Shown here piece by piece: positions 1 to 7,019 of a DNA stretch of 11,952 bases. The notes beneath the pieces were generated by a model. It saw nothing but the letters and a program-made list of their open reading frames with translations, was not told where the DNA came from and made no database searches. Source of the DNA: Phycisphaerae bacterium (GTDB taxonomy: Bacteria; Planctomycetota; Phycisphaerae; Phycisphaerales; SM1A02); NCBI GenBank assembly GCA_016873375.1, contig VGXJ01000028.1, positions 1 to 11,952 of the forward strand. Reading direction: 5' to 3'. Within the stretch, counting starts at the first letter, position 1; each line of letters begins with the position of its first letter. The translations under genes and the position numbers were made by a program.

Positions 1-114
1 GGCGGCCTGCTTGGCGTTGCCGACGTAGAACCGGACATGGTCGACATCGACCAGCATCAGGGGATCGGTCGAGGAGAGGCTGTCGGCGGTCGAAGCGGGG
101 GAGAGGCTGCTCAT
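1..114 (-). CDS. hppD: 4-hydroxyphenylpyruvate dioxygenase, N-terminal fragment (cut by window edge)
   Basis: Only the first 38 residues are in the window; the gene continues past position 1. After a Ser/Thr-rich leader of about 18 residues, the peptide reads LMLVDVDHVRFYVGNAKQAA. This is the opening strand of the first VOC (vicinal oxygen chelate) half of 4-hydroxyphenylpyruvate dioxygenase in the lineage that has VDHVEFYVGNAKQAA. The enzyme is a cytosolic non-haem Fe(II) dioxygenase that converts 4-hydroxyphenylpyruvate to homogentisate in tyrosine catabolism. The iron ligands lie further along and cannot be checked. The ATG at 112-114 is supported by a TATACT hexamer ending 6 bases upstream, which fits leaderless transcription. 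It lies 42 bases downstream of apt on the same strand but appears to have its own promoter. The family match is strong although short. Confidence 0.8.
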   Translation of the reverse strand, partial: MSSLSPASTADSLSSTDPLMLVDVDHVRFYVGNAKQAA

Positions 115-120
115 CCTGCG

Positions 121-126
121 AGTATA
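121..126 (-). promoter_or_regulatory. -10 element of hppD (TATACT, leaderless type)
   Basis: On the minus strand TATACT (5 of 6 matches to TATAAT) is followed by six bases, CGCAGG, and then the ATG of the dioxygenase gene. That spacing would place the transcription start on or beside the start codon. No good -35 hexamer is visible 16-18 bases upstream. The AGG in the spacer touches the ATG, so it is too close to act as a ribosome-binding site. Confidence 0.5.
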
Positions 127-156
127 GATCGCAGCGATGCCCCGGACGAACTGAGA

Positions 157-675
157 TCAGTACCGCAGAACGCTCGAGACCGCCAGGTCGCCAAGCGCAG
201 CGCGGCCGCCCAGCCCCTCGAGTTCGATCAGGACCGTTGCCCCGACCACCTGACCACCGCAGGCGTGGACGAGATCCGCGGAAGCACGAAGCGTGCCCCC
301 AGTCGCCAGCAGGTCATCCGCCAGCAGCACGCGCATGCCCGGCGAGATCGCATCCTCGTGCATCTGAAGTTCATCGTGGCCGTACTCGAGCGCGTAGCGC
401 ACCGAACGCTTGCGCCACGGCAATTTGCCGGGCTTGCGCACCGGCACGAAGCCGGCGTTGAGGCTCTGCGCGATCGCCGTACCGAAGATGAAGCCGCGGC
501 TCTCTGGGCCGATCACCACGTCCACATGCATATTGCGGAACGGGTTCGCCATCAACTCGATGGAGAGCGCCAGACCGGCAGGATCTCGCAGCACGGGCGT
601 GATGTCCTTGAACACGATGCCTGGCTTGGGGAAGTCGGGCACGTCGCGCACGATCTGGCGGATCCGGTCTGGCAT
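157..675 (-). CDS. apt: adenine phosphoribosyltransferase
   Basis: 172 residues, close to the usual 170-185 of bacterial Apt. The enzyme is a cytosolic homodimer in purine salvage that makes AMP from adenine and PRPP. The N-terminal DVPDFPKPGIVFKDITPVL segment (residues 11-29) is diagnostic. RGFIFG (60-65) belongs to the core fold, KPGKLPW (81-87) with the following YGHDELQMHEDAI segment (98-110) forms the flexible loop region, and the PRPP-binding motif VLLADDLLATGGT (116-128) carries the tandem Asp pair and TGGT loop. The ATG at 673-675 gives exactly the family N-terminus, and TAGAAC sits 6 bases upstream of it. It is divergent from the GroES-like gene across a 46-base spacer and lies upstream of hppD on the same strand. 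No key residue is missing. Confidence 0.96.
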   Translation of the reverse strand: MPDRIRQIVRDVPDFPKPGIVFKDITPVLRDPAGLALSIELMANPFRNMHVDVVIGPESRGFIFGTAIAQSLNAGFVPVRKPGKLPWRKRSVRYALEYGHDELQMHEDAISPGMRVLLADDLLATGGTLRASADLVHACGGQVVGATVLIELEGLGGRAALGDLAVSSVLRY

Positions 676-681
676 GCGGGT

Positions 682-687
682 GTTCTA
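682..687 (-). promoter_or_regulatory. putative -10 element of apt (TAGAAC)
   Basis: Minus-strand TAGAAC is followed by six bases and then the apt ATG, the same hexamer-N6-ATG layout as hppD. There is no Shine-Dalgarno sequence and no obvious -35. It shares the 46-base divergent spacer (676-721) with the hexamer of the GroES-like gene. Confidence 0.35.
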
Positions 688-709
688 GCAGCCGCCAGCG
701 CCGTTCGCC

Positions 710-715
710 TATCCT
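710..715 (+). promoter_or_regulatory. putative -10 element of the GroES-like/aroA unit (TATCCT)
   Basis: TATCCT is followed by six bases (CACGGC) and then the ATG at 722. This is the third gene in a row in which a TANNNT-like hexamer ends exactly 6 bases before the start codon. It is likely to serve both the GroES-like gene and aroA, which follow each other closely. Confidence 0.4.
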
Positions 716-721
716 CACGGC

Positions 722-1048
722 ATGTCGAGCAAGCCGACGCCCCCCGCAGCACGCCTGGAAACGGTGGAACCCGTCGGCAAGCGTGTGCTGATCCGCAAGG
801 ATGAGGACAAGAAGATCACCAAGGTCGGGATCCATCTTCCCGACAAGATCGAGATCCCAACGCTCACCGGCCGCGTGGTCGCCGTCAGCGCGCAGGTCGA
901 GCGCGACGAGGACTACCCGATCAAGCGCTACGACCGCGTTCTCTTCAATCCGCGGCACGGCATTCCGGTCGACTTCGAGGGCGACAACCGCCTCTTCGTG
1001 ATCCCAGTCGATGACATCGTGGCTGTCTTCCGCAGGGAAGGCGCCTGA
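722..1048 (+). CDS. GroES-like co-chaperonin (divergent, no GroEL beside it)
   Basis: 108 residues against about 95-100 for typical GroES. The beta-barrel pattern is recognisable: VGKRVLIRKDED (residues 18-29), then GIHLP in the mobile-loop position, LTGRVVAVS starting the next strand, YDRVLFNP, and a terminal VIPVDDIVAVF equivalent to the LIMSESDILAIVE end of GroES. In classical GroES the mobile loop carries Ile-Val-Leu, which docks into GroEL; here that tripeptide reads Ile-His-Leu. About a dozen residues precede the barrel. No groEL gene is in the window; the next gene is aroA, 3 bases after the stop, so the two are probably cotranscribed and translationally coupled. Family membership is likely. 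Whether it works with a GroEL or does something else cannot be told from sequence. Confidence 0.8.
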   Translation: MSSKPTPPAARLETVEPVGKRVLIRKDEDKKITKVGIHLPDKIEIPTLTGRVVAVSAQVERDEDYPIKRYDRVLFNPRHGIPVDFEGDNRLFVIPVDDIVAVFRREGA

Positions 1049-1051
1049 GCG

Positions 1052-2353
1052 GTGACGGGTACGGCGCGGGCAGTCCGTCCGGCAACCTCGGGGCGAGATG
1101 TCGTCGCCCGCATACCCGGCAGCAAGAGCCTGACCAATCGCTGGCTCATGCTGGCTGCGCTCGCCGAGGGCCAAAGCGTGCTCCGCGGCGCACTGGCATC
1201 GGAGGACACCACATCCTTCGTGGCGGCACTCTCGGACTGCGGCGTCCGAGCATCGTGGACGGCCCCCGACGAACTCACGGTGGTCGGATGCGCCGGCCGC
1301 CCTCGTGGCGGCAGCAGCGTCAACCTGGGCGACGGAGGGACTCCGACGCGTTTCATGGCCGCGTTCGCCGCCCTCGCGGATCGCCCGATCGTGATCGATG
1401 GCAGCGCGCGCATGCGCGAGCGCCCCGTCGCCGAGGGCATTGCGATGCTGGCGTCGCTCGGTGCGTCGATTCGTTGGACGGAGTCGGCTGGCCGACTGCC
1501 CGTTGCCATGGGTGGTACGCAGCTGTTCGGCAGCACGCTCGCGGTGGGGGCTACCAGCAGCAGCCAGTTCATCAGCGCGGTCATGCTCATCGGGCCATGG
1601 CTCGAACATGGTCTGGAGGTCGTCTTCACCGAGCCGCCCACCAGCCCGTCGTACCTCGAACTCTCGATCGGTGTGCTTGCGCGCGCGGGGGTGCCGATCA
1701 GTGTCGAGCGAGCTCCGGGCGGCACGTTGGCTGGGGTGACCGTGCAGCGGGCGCCCCTGTGCGGCGCGGATATCACGGTCGAACCCGATGCGAGCAGCGC
1801 GGTCTATCCGCTGGCTGCCGCCGCGCTCGTTCCCGGCATGCGCGTCACGGTGCCGGGGCTCCCGCGAACCACATCACAGCCCGATCGCGGGGCCATCGAT
1901 GCGCTCGTGGCCATGGGCGCTCGTGAACGGAGCATCGATGGTTGGACGGCCATCGAGTGCGGGGGGGCACTGCGCGGAATCACGGTCGATGCATCACGCT
2001 GGCCCGATGGCGCGCTCGCGATCGCTGCCGTAGCTGCAGCTGCATCAGGGACCACGACCATCACGGGGCTGCACACCCTGCGCGTCAAGGAGAGCGATCG
2101 GATCGGAGCGATGGCCTCGGAACTCCGTGCGCTTGGGTGCACGGTCAGGGCGAGCGATGATGCACTGGTCATCGATCCATCCTCCCGGCATCAACGCCCG
2201 GTCACCCTGCACGCGCATCGTGACCACCGCGTGGCCATGAGTCTGGCGACGCTTGGCCTTGTCCGTCCCGGCATAGCGATCGATGACCCTGCGTGCGTTG
2301 CCAAGAGCTGGCCGGGATTCTGGGAGTCCCTCGCCCAGTTCGAGGGCGTGTAA
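1052..2353 (+). CDS. aroA: 3-phosphoshikimate 1-carboxyvinyltransferase (EPSP synthase)
   Basis: 433 residues, normal length. The enzyme transfers the enolpyruvyl group from PEP to shikimate-3-phosphate in aromatic amino acid synthesis. Visible motifs: GSKSLTNR (23-30), binding shikimate-3-phosphate; GDGGTPTRF (93-101), the PEP loop; SSSQF (169-173); WPDGALAIA (317-325) with the catalytic Asp at 319; RVKESDRI (344-351); DHRVAM (391-396); and VAKSWPGFW (416-424) with the conserved Lys. Relative to E. coli the PEP loop keeps Gly96 and Thr97 but has Phe at the position of Pro101, as in the AGTAMRF loops of some other phyla. The start is GTG at 1052, three bases after the upstream stop; it gives a family-length N-terminus and implies translational coupling. 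No domain is missing. Confidence 0.96.
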   Translation: MTGTARAVRPATSGRDVVARIPGSKSLTNRWLMLAALAEGQSVLRGALASEDTTSFVAALSDCGVRASWTAPDELTVVGCAGRPRGGSSVNLGDGGTPTRFMAAFAALADRPIVIDGSARMRERPVAEGIAMLASLGASIRWTESAGRLPVAMGGTQLFGSTLAVGATSSSQFISAVMLIGPWLEHGLEVVFTEPPTSPSYLELSIGVLARAGVPISVERAPGGTLAGVTVQRAPLCGADITVEPDASSAVYPLAAAALVPGMRVTVPGLPRTTSQPDRGAIDALVAMGARERSIDGWTAIECGGALRGITVDASRWPDGALAIAAVAAAASGTTTITGLHTLRVKESDRIGAMASELRALGCTVRASDDALVIDPSSRHQRPVTLHAHRDHRVAMSLATLGLVRPGIAIDDPACVAKSWPGFWESLAQFEGV

Positions 2354-2368
2354 GGTGGCATCAATCCC

Positions 2369-4192
2369 ATGAAGGCGTACTGGACCTTTGCCCGAGAGCT
2401 GCTGGCCACGCCGTGGACGCTGGCGGGTGCCTTGGCGTGCGCGGTCGTCAGCGGGCTGGGCATCGCGGCCGGCCTCGGTGCCGCGCTGCCGGTCCTCGAT
2501 CTCATGCTGGGCGAGGATGCCAAGGGCCTGGCGGGCATCGCTCGCGACCACAACGCGAAGGGTGCGTGGCTGCAGGTGCCCCCGTGGCTGCTCGAGCGTT
2601 TGCCGGAGTCGACGGACGCAAGCCTCGTGGTCGTGCTGCTGGGGTTGGCGGCACTGACGGTGATTGGTGCTGCTGCGAACTTCCTGCACCAGTACCTCAC
2701 GCTCACGATGGTCACGCGGATCGTGGCCGCGGCCCGGCAACGGGCGTTCGACGCGGCGATCCGCCTGCCGCTCGCGCAGGTCGTGGCCCGCGGACCGAGT
2801 GACTTCACCACGCGGATCCTGCGCGACTGCAGCGAGCTGTATGGCGGGTTGGTCGCGCTCACGAACCGCTCGCTGGCGCACGTCACCAAGGGCCTGTCCG
2901 CGTTGGCTGTGGCGATCTGGTTCGATTGGCGCATCGTGCTTGCCGCGATCGTCGCGGGTCCGCCGTTGGCCTGGACCCTTCGCCGGCTTGGCAAGCGCAT
3001 CAATCGTGGCATGCGCGGCACGCTCGAGGCGCAGCAGCGCCTGCTTCTGGTGACCAACGAAGCGTTGCAGGGGCTTCGCTCGGTGAAGGCCGCCACGGCC
3101 GAGCCCGACATGGCGCGGCGCTTTGCGAGCGCGAACGATGGTGTCCTGCGCAATGAACTCAAGCTGCGCAAAGCACGCAGCCTTGCGAGTCCACTCATGG
3201 AACTGCTGGCTGTGCTCGTGGTGCTCGGGCTTGTGTTCATTGCCGGGCGCGAATTGCTGGCCGGTCGCATGCAGCTCGATCGGTTCCTCATGTCGCTCGG
3301 CAGCCTGGCCGTGGCAGCGGGCAGCTTCCGGCCCCTCACGGCGTTCGTCAGCGACATCCAGGCGGCCGAGGCGCCGGCGCAGCGGATCCGCGAGATCCTG
3401 GACGCGGCGGCCGAGCCCGGTGCCGATGGCGGCCGTGACGTCGCGCGCCTTGCACGCGCCATCGATCTTGTCGGCGTCGGCTTCACCTACCCCGGCGCCG
3501 AGCACGCCACGCTGCGCGGAATCGACCTCACCATTCCCGTCGGTGCGCATGTCGCGATCGTCGGTCCCAATGGCTGCGGCAAGTCCACGCTTCTGTCGTT
3601 GATTCCACGCTTGCTCGTGCCCACGACGGGCCGCGTGATGGTCGATGGCATCGATCTTGATGGCGCCTCGCTGCGCTCATGGCGCTTGCAGGTCGGTGTG
3701 GTCTCGCAGGAGGCCGTGCTCGTGCAAGGCACGATCGCCGAGAACATCGCCTTAGGGTGCGAGGGCACGACGCGACAGTCGATCATCGTCGCGGCGCAGC
3801 GCGCGCATGCCGATGCGTTCATCCGTGCCTTGCCGCAGGGCTACGACACGCCGGTGGCGGAGCAGGGCATGAGCCTGTCGGGCGGACAGCGGCAGCGCAT
3901 CGCGATCGCCCGTGCCGCGCTGCGTGATCCGGCCGTGCTCCTGATGGACGAAGCCACAAGCCAAGTCGATGCCGACAGCGAGCGGCAGATCAATGATGCG
4001 ATCCGCGAGTTCGGCAAGGGCCGCACCGTGGTCATTGTTGCGCATCGACTGAGCACGGTGCTTGCCGCTGATTGGATCGTGGTCATGGACCAGGGGCGCG
4101 TCATCGATCGTGGCACGCACGCCGAGCTCATCGAGCGGTGCGGCGTCTACCGCGCGATCGCATCGAGCCAGCTCATGCCTGCCACGGCGTAG
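2369..4192 (+). CDS. ABC exporter, fused transmembrane and ATPase domains (MsbA-like type)
   Basis: 607 residues in the half-transporter layout of lipid and peptide exporters; it would act as a homodimer in the cytoplasmic membrane. The N-terminal part has about six hydrophobic segments (roughly residues 16-46, 87-110, 176-190, 192-206, 277-297 and 306-325), with an unusually long loop of about 40 residues between the first two. The ATPase domain starts near 365 and is complete: Walker A GPNGCGKST (399-407), Q-loop VVSQEAVLVQGTI, signature LSGGQ (503-507), Walker B VLLMDE (523-528) and switch His559 in VAHRL. The substrate cannot be inferred; lipid A or phospholipid flipping is only one option. 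It starts 15 bases after the aroA stop, with no clear Shine-Dalgarno. A weak hexamer, TAAGGT, overlaps that stop, so it may be cotranscribed with aroA or have its own start. Confidence 0.93.
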   Translation: MKAYWTFARELLATPWTLAGALACAVVSGLGIAAGLGAALPVLDLMLGEDAKGLAGIARDHNAKGAWLQVPPWLLERLPESTDASLVVVLLGLAALTVIGAAANFLHQYLTLTMVTRIVAAARQRAFDAAIRLPLAQVVARGPSDFTTRILRDCSELYGGLVALTNRSLAHVTKGLSALAVAIWFDWRIVLAAIVAGPPLAWTLRRLGKRINRGMRGTLEAQQRLLLVTNEALQGLRSVKAATAEPDMARRFASANDGVLRNELKLRKARSLASPLMELLAVLVVLGLVFIAGRELLAGRMQLDRFLMSLGSLAVAAGSFRPLTAFVSDIQAAEAPAQRIREILDAAAEPGADGGRDVARLARAIDLVGVGFTYPGAEHATLRGIDLTIPVGAHVAIVGPNGCGKSTLLSLIPRLLVPTTGRVMVDGIDLDGASLRSWRLQVGVVSQEAVLVQGTIAENIALGCEGTTRQSIIVAAQRAHADAFIRALPQGYDTPVAEQGMSLSGGQRQRIAIARAALRDPAVLLMDEATSQVDADSERQINDAIREFGKGRTVVIVAHRLSTVLAADWIVVMDQGRVIDRGTHAELIERCGVYRAIASSQLMPATA

Positions 4193-4227
4193 TCGTGGCC
4201 AACGGTCTCACGCGGGTTCCCCGGCCT

Positions 4228-4242
4228 CGCAACCCCGTTGCG
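4228..4242. terminator. small GC hairpin between convergent genes (weak terminator candidate)
   Basis: CGCAAC-CCC-GTTGCG forms a perfect 6-bp stem with a 3-base loop, extendable by a wobble pair and one more pair. It lies in the 125-base gap between the ABC exporter and the minus-strand coiled-coil gene, where a shared terminator is expected. There is no T-run on either strand, so classical intrinsic termination is doubtful. Nothing else stands out in the gap. Confidence 0.25.
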
Positions 4243-4317
4243 GGCGTAAGCTGAACCCTCACCTGCGGATCGCTCGATTCACCCCTTGCCTCGCGCGGGG
4301 CATCGACACCCCTCCCG

Positions 4318-5217
4318 TCACGGCTCGTTCGGTTCGCCCCAGCCGCCGCGCAGGGCACCCGGGGCGACTGGGTCGACCGTGGCGGGTTCCCCGGTTGCGG
4401 TGCCGCTCGAGCCTGCGTTGGTGGCATCAGGAGCGCTGATCGGGGGCTTGGTGGGCGCTGCAGCCGCACCGTTGGTCGCCGCGGGAGCGTTGGCCTGGGT
4501 CGTTGCTGCCGATTCAGCCCCGTTGGTCACGCTAGGCTCGGTGACGACCACCGGGGTCACGGGGGCGGTGGCGGGCTGGGGCTGCGGTGCATCGCGCAGG
4601 ACCACCACAAGCGCATAAACAAGCGCCGTCGTCGAGAGCGCTGTCGTGACGACGAGCCAGAGCTGCAAACGGCGTTCCAGTCGATCGCTCTGGATCGTGC
4701 GGCGGCGTGTGGCCTCGGCAAGCGATTCGATGCTGCGTGCGTGCCGCTCGCTGGTGGCGCTGAAGGCGCCCAGCGCGGTGCGGGCCTCGCCAAGGATCTC
4801 GGCCACGCGCGAACTCGTCTCGCTGTGCAGGTCCAGCTGCTGCTGCACCAGGCCAAGCACCTGGGTCTGTCGATCGGAGCCCTCACCAAGTTCCTTGAGG
4901 CCGCGGGTCAGCGCAGCATCGCGGTCCTTCGCGCGCTGGGCCTGGTCGATCAGCGTGTCCACCATGCGAGCCTGCTGGCGCGCCATCTCAGGCAGGGCGG
5001 AGAGCGTGCCATCGAGCTGGCGGATGAGCTCGCCCAAGCGACGGTTCACATCGGCTTGGGACGCCAGTTGTGACTCGAACTGCTGCATGACCTCGGCGGG
5101 CTTGATCGGCTCGGCCTGATGGACCTGGATCGAGCGTTCGCCGGCGGCCGGCGGGGCATCCGTGGTCGGCGTCGCATCGCCGAGGAAGAGGCTGGTGATC
5201 GCACTGCGCAGGGGCAT
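4318..5217 (-). CDS. unknown coiled-coil, single-pass membrane protein with Ala/Pro/Thr-rich tail
   Basis: 299 residues; no family recognised. The first 40 residues are of mixed, low-complexity character. Residues 41-185 are polar and predicted helical, rich in Gln, Glu, Arg and Leu, and look like a long coiled coil (for example around VNRRLGELIRQLDG and QVLGLVQQQLDL). One membrane segment spans about 186-207 and follows RRRTIQSDRLERR, so by the positive-inside rule the coil is cytoplasmic and the C-terminal tail (208-299, mostly Ala, Pro, Thr, Val) is outside. The reading frame stays open far upstream to 5622, but over that stretch it is the shadow of the opposite-strand lipoprotein gene. 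The ATG at 5215-5217 is chosen because protein-like composition begins there and it leaves 24 bases to the divergent gene. The coil resembles MCP-type or scaffold proteins only in general character. Confidence 0.75.
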   Translation of the reverse strand: MPLRSAITSLFLGDATPTTDAPPAAGERSIQVHQAEPIKPAEVMQQFESQLASQADVNRRLGELIRQLDGTLSALPEMARQQARMVDTLIDQAQRAKDRDAALTRGLKELGEGSDRQTQVLGLVQQQLDLHSETSSRVAEILGEARTALGAFSATSERHARSIESLAEATRRRTIQSDRLERRLQLWLVVTTALSTTALVYALVVVLRDAPQPQPATAPVTPVVVTEPSVTNGAESAATTQANAPAATNGAAAAPTKPPISAPDATNAGSSGTATGEPATVDPVAPGALRGGWGEPNEP

Positions 5218-5226
5218 CGTGGCCCG

Positions 5227-5233
5227 TACTGTA
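5227..5233. promoter_or_regulatory. overlapping divergent -10-like hexamers (TACTGT + / TACAGT -)
   Basis: The start codons of the coiled-coil gene (5217, minus) and of the uptake lipoprotein (5242, plus) are separated by only 24 bases. In that spacer TACTGTA gives TACTGT on the plus strand (5227-5232, 9 bases before ATG) and TACAGT on the minus strand (5228-5233, 10 bases before ATG). If both are used, the two RNA polymerase footprints overlap completely and any -35 contacts lie inside the opposite gene. Hexamers this short occur by chance, so confidence is modest. Confidence 0.3.
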
Positions 5234-5241
5234 TCGCTCCA

Positions 5242-6042
5242 ATGCGCTTGGTCGTTGGCGGAATCCTCGTGCTCATGCTGACCGCCTGCGGCGACGGTGC
5301 GCGGGATGGCTGCCAGGGCGCCGCGAGCCTGAGCCCTGCGATCACCTCGACGATCGTCGCGCTCGGTGCGGGCGATGATCTCGTCGGGCGCACCCCGTGG
5401 TGCGTGTCCGATGCCCCCGTGGTGGGGTCGTTGCTCGATCTCGATGCCGAGGCCCTCATGCTGGCCGAGCCCTGCGTCATCCTGGTTCAGCCACCGGCGC
5501 AGGGGATCGATGGCTCGCTCGAGCGAGTTGCCGCCCGGCTGGGGGCCCGGATCCATGCCTGGCCGCTGGCGACGCTGGCGGACATCCGCACGATGGTGCG
5601 CGAACTCCCTGCGGCACTCCAACAGGGTGATGCGCGCCTTGCTGCCCGCGCCGGTGACTTGCTTGCTGCCATGGATCGAGCGTGTGCGCCGATCCCTTGG
5701 GACTCGTCGCGCACGGTGCTCATGGTGCAGGCTGGCGATGGTCGGCTGGCCTTCGGTCCATCGACCTACCTCGGTGAATTCCTCGACGCTTGCTCGGTCC
5801 CCAACGCGCTTGGCACCGGAGCCTGGCAGACCCTCGGCATGGAGGAGATGGTCACGATCAGGCCGGCGGTGGTGGTCACGATCGGCACAGCACCATCACC
5901 TTGGACGCAGGAGCTTGCGCTCCGCACGGGCGCCGTGATCGTGAGCGTTGATGATGATGCCTTGCTTGTGCCCTCGGGCACCTTGGGCGAGAGTCTCGAG
6001 CGTGTGCGCGCGGCACTCACGCAGGTGGGGGCAGTGCGATGA
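5242..6042 (+). CDS. periplasmic-binding lipoprotein of a BtuFCD/FecBCD-type uptake transporter
   Basis: 266 residues from the ATG at 5242. The N-terminus is a lipoprotein signal: MRLVVGGILVLMLTAC with lipobox Leu-Thr-Ala-Cys16, so the protein should be a membrane-tethered solute receptor. SLSPAITSTIVALGAGDDLVGRT matches the opening of the TroA/BtuF fold (typical form SLSPAVTEILFALGAGDRLVG). LLDLDAEALMLAEPCVIL corresponds to the family's ..NLEAILALKPDLVL segment. The second lobe has VTIRPAVVVTIG. The stop overlaps the permease start by ATGA, so the operon is translationally coupled. An upstream in-frame ATG at 5119 is rejected because it would bury the signal peptide inside a longer protein. 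The ligand may be cobalamin, haem or a siderophore; no cobalamin riboswitch is possible in the 24-base leader, so the substrate is open. Confidence 0.88.
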   Translation: MRLVVGGILVLMLTACGDGARDGCQGAASLSPAITSTIVALGAGDDLVGRTPWCVSDAPVVGSLLDLDAEALMLAEPCVILVQPPAQGIDGSLERVAARLGARIHAWPLATLADIRTMVRELPAALQQGDARLAARAGDLLAAMDRACAPIPWDSSRTVLMVQAGDGRLAFGPSTYLGEFLDACSVPNALGTGAWQTLGMEEMVTIRPAVVVTIGTAPSPWTQELALRTGAVIVSVDDDALLVPSGTLGESLERVRAALTQVGAVR

Positions 6043-7019
6043 CTGTCGCACGATTCCGAGCCGCATCGTGGCTTCTCATCGTGGCGGTTGCGGCGATCGC
6101 GGTGGTGCTTCGACTCATGCTCGGCGCGCGTGGCTGGGCATGGCCAAGCACCGACATCGTGGATCTTCGATTGGGCGCGCTCGCTAGTGCCGCCGTGGCG
6201 GGCGCGAGTCTCGGACTGTCGGGGGTCTTGCTGCAAGCGCTCCTTCGTAACCCACTGGCCTCGCCCTTCGTGCTTGGGCTCTCATCAGGCGCCGGCCTTG
6301 CCATCTCGATGGGCGCATTGGCGGCGAGTTGGGGTGCAGCGTGGGTCGTAGCCGATGGCGGCATGGCGGCGGCCACCATCGGATCCGCGCTTGCGCTGAT
6401 TGTGGTGGTGGCTGCGGGCCGCAGGCATGGTGCGATCGATCCCGTGACCTTGCTGCTGGCCGGCGTGGTCGTGGCGAGCGTGGCGGGTGCGCTCACGATC
6501 CTCGTGCAGTACCTGATGCCGCCGTCATCACGGGGGGATCTGATGGCGTGGGCCATGGGGCGGATTCCCGAACTGCCTGAGCGTGTGCCGCTCGTGGTGG
6601 GCGCGGCTCTGCTCGCTGCAGTCAGTTGGTGGTCGGTCGTGCGAGCGCGTTGGCTCGATGCAGCATGCACCGCCGACGACGAAGCGATGAGCCTAGGGGT
6701 CGATCTTTCGGGGCTGCGCTGGCGACTCGTCGTGCTCAGCGGTGCGCTGGCGGGTTCGAGCGTCGTGCTCTGCGGGCCGATCGCCTTCGTGGGCTTCGTC
6801 GCGCCGCATGTGGCGCGGCTCATGCTGGGCGCAGGGCACCGCGGGCTGGTCGTGGCGTCGCCCGTGCTTGGCGCGGCCCTGTTGATTGCAGCCGATGCCC
6901 TGCGACTTGCCGTGCCTCTGCCGGGTGCGGGCAAACTGCCGGTGGCGGTCGTCACGGCGATCCTCGGCGGGCCCATCTTCCTGTGGGTGCTGCGGCGGCA
7001 AGGGGGGCGCGGCACATGA
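6039..7019 (+). CDS. BtuC/FecCD-family permease of the uptake transporter
   Basis: 326 residues, typical for this family of ten-helix permeases that work as homodimers. Several long hydrophobic segments are visible throughout. Diagnostic stretches are GVLLQALLRNPLASPFVLG (about residues 62-80; family form GxxLQxLLRNPLADPxxLG) followed by SSGAGL, the coupling region CGPIAFVGFVAPHVARLMLG with its flanking HRG, and the C-terminal LPVAVVTAILGGPIFLWVLR. It starts at an ATG overlapping the lipoprotein stop (ATGA) and its own stop overlaps the ATPase start in the same way. That indicates one transcript and stoichiometric production of the complex. The ligand is likely an iron chelate, haem or corrinoid, from family knowledge only. 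Confidence 0.94.
   Translation: MTVARFRAASWLLIVAVAAIAVVLRLMLGARGWAWPSTDIVDLRLGALASAAVAGASLGLSGVLLQALLRNPLASPFVLGLSSGAGLAISMGALAASWGAAWVVADGGMAAATIGSALALIVVVAAGRRHGAIDPVTLLLAGVVVASVAGALTILVQYLMPPSSRGDLMAWAMGRIPELPERVPLVVGAALLAAVSWWSVVRARWLDAACTADDEAMSLGVDLSGLRWRLVVLSGALAGSSVVLCGPIAFVGFVAPHVARLMLGAGHRGLVVASPVLGAALLIAADALRLAVPLPGAGKLPVAVVTAILGGPIFLWVLRRQGGRGT

Noticed and set aside
371..1776. Long minus-strand frames opposite the GroES-like gene and aroA (371-1609, 928-1776), and opposite the exporter (2045-3550, 2191-3486)
   Set aside because: These are high-GC antisense shadows with Arg/His/Ala-rich composition and no family features; the plus-strand genes are certain.
5218..5241. Cobalamin riboswitch ahead of the BtuFCD-like operon
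   Set aside because: The spacer is only 24 bases, and no B12-box-like element was noticed upstream.
5218..5622. Upstream extension of the coiled-coil gene to give 434 residues
   Set aside because: The extra 135 residues are the antisense shadow of the lipoprotein gene, rich in Arg, His and Gln with no structure, and would remove the intergenic spacer.
6626..7015. Upstream extension of the uptake ATPase
   Set aside because: It lies inside the permease in another frame and gives Arg-rich nonsense; the ATGA start at 7016 yields the exact family N-terminus.
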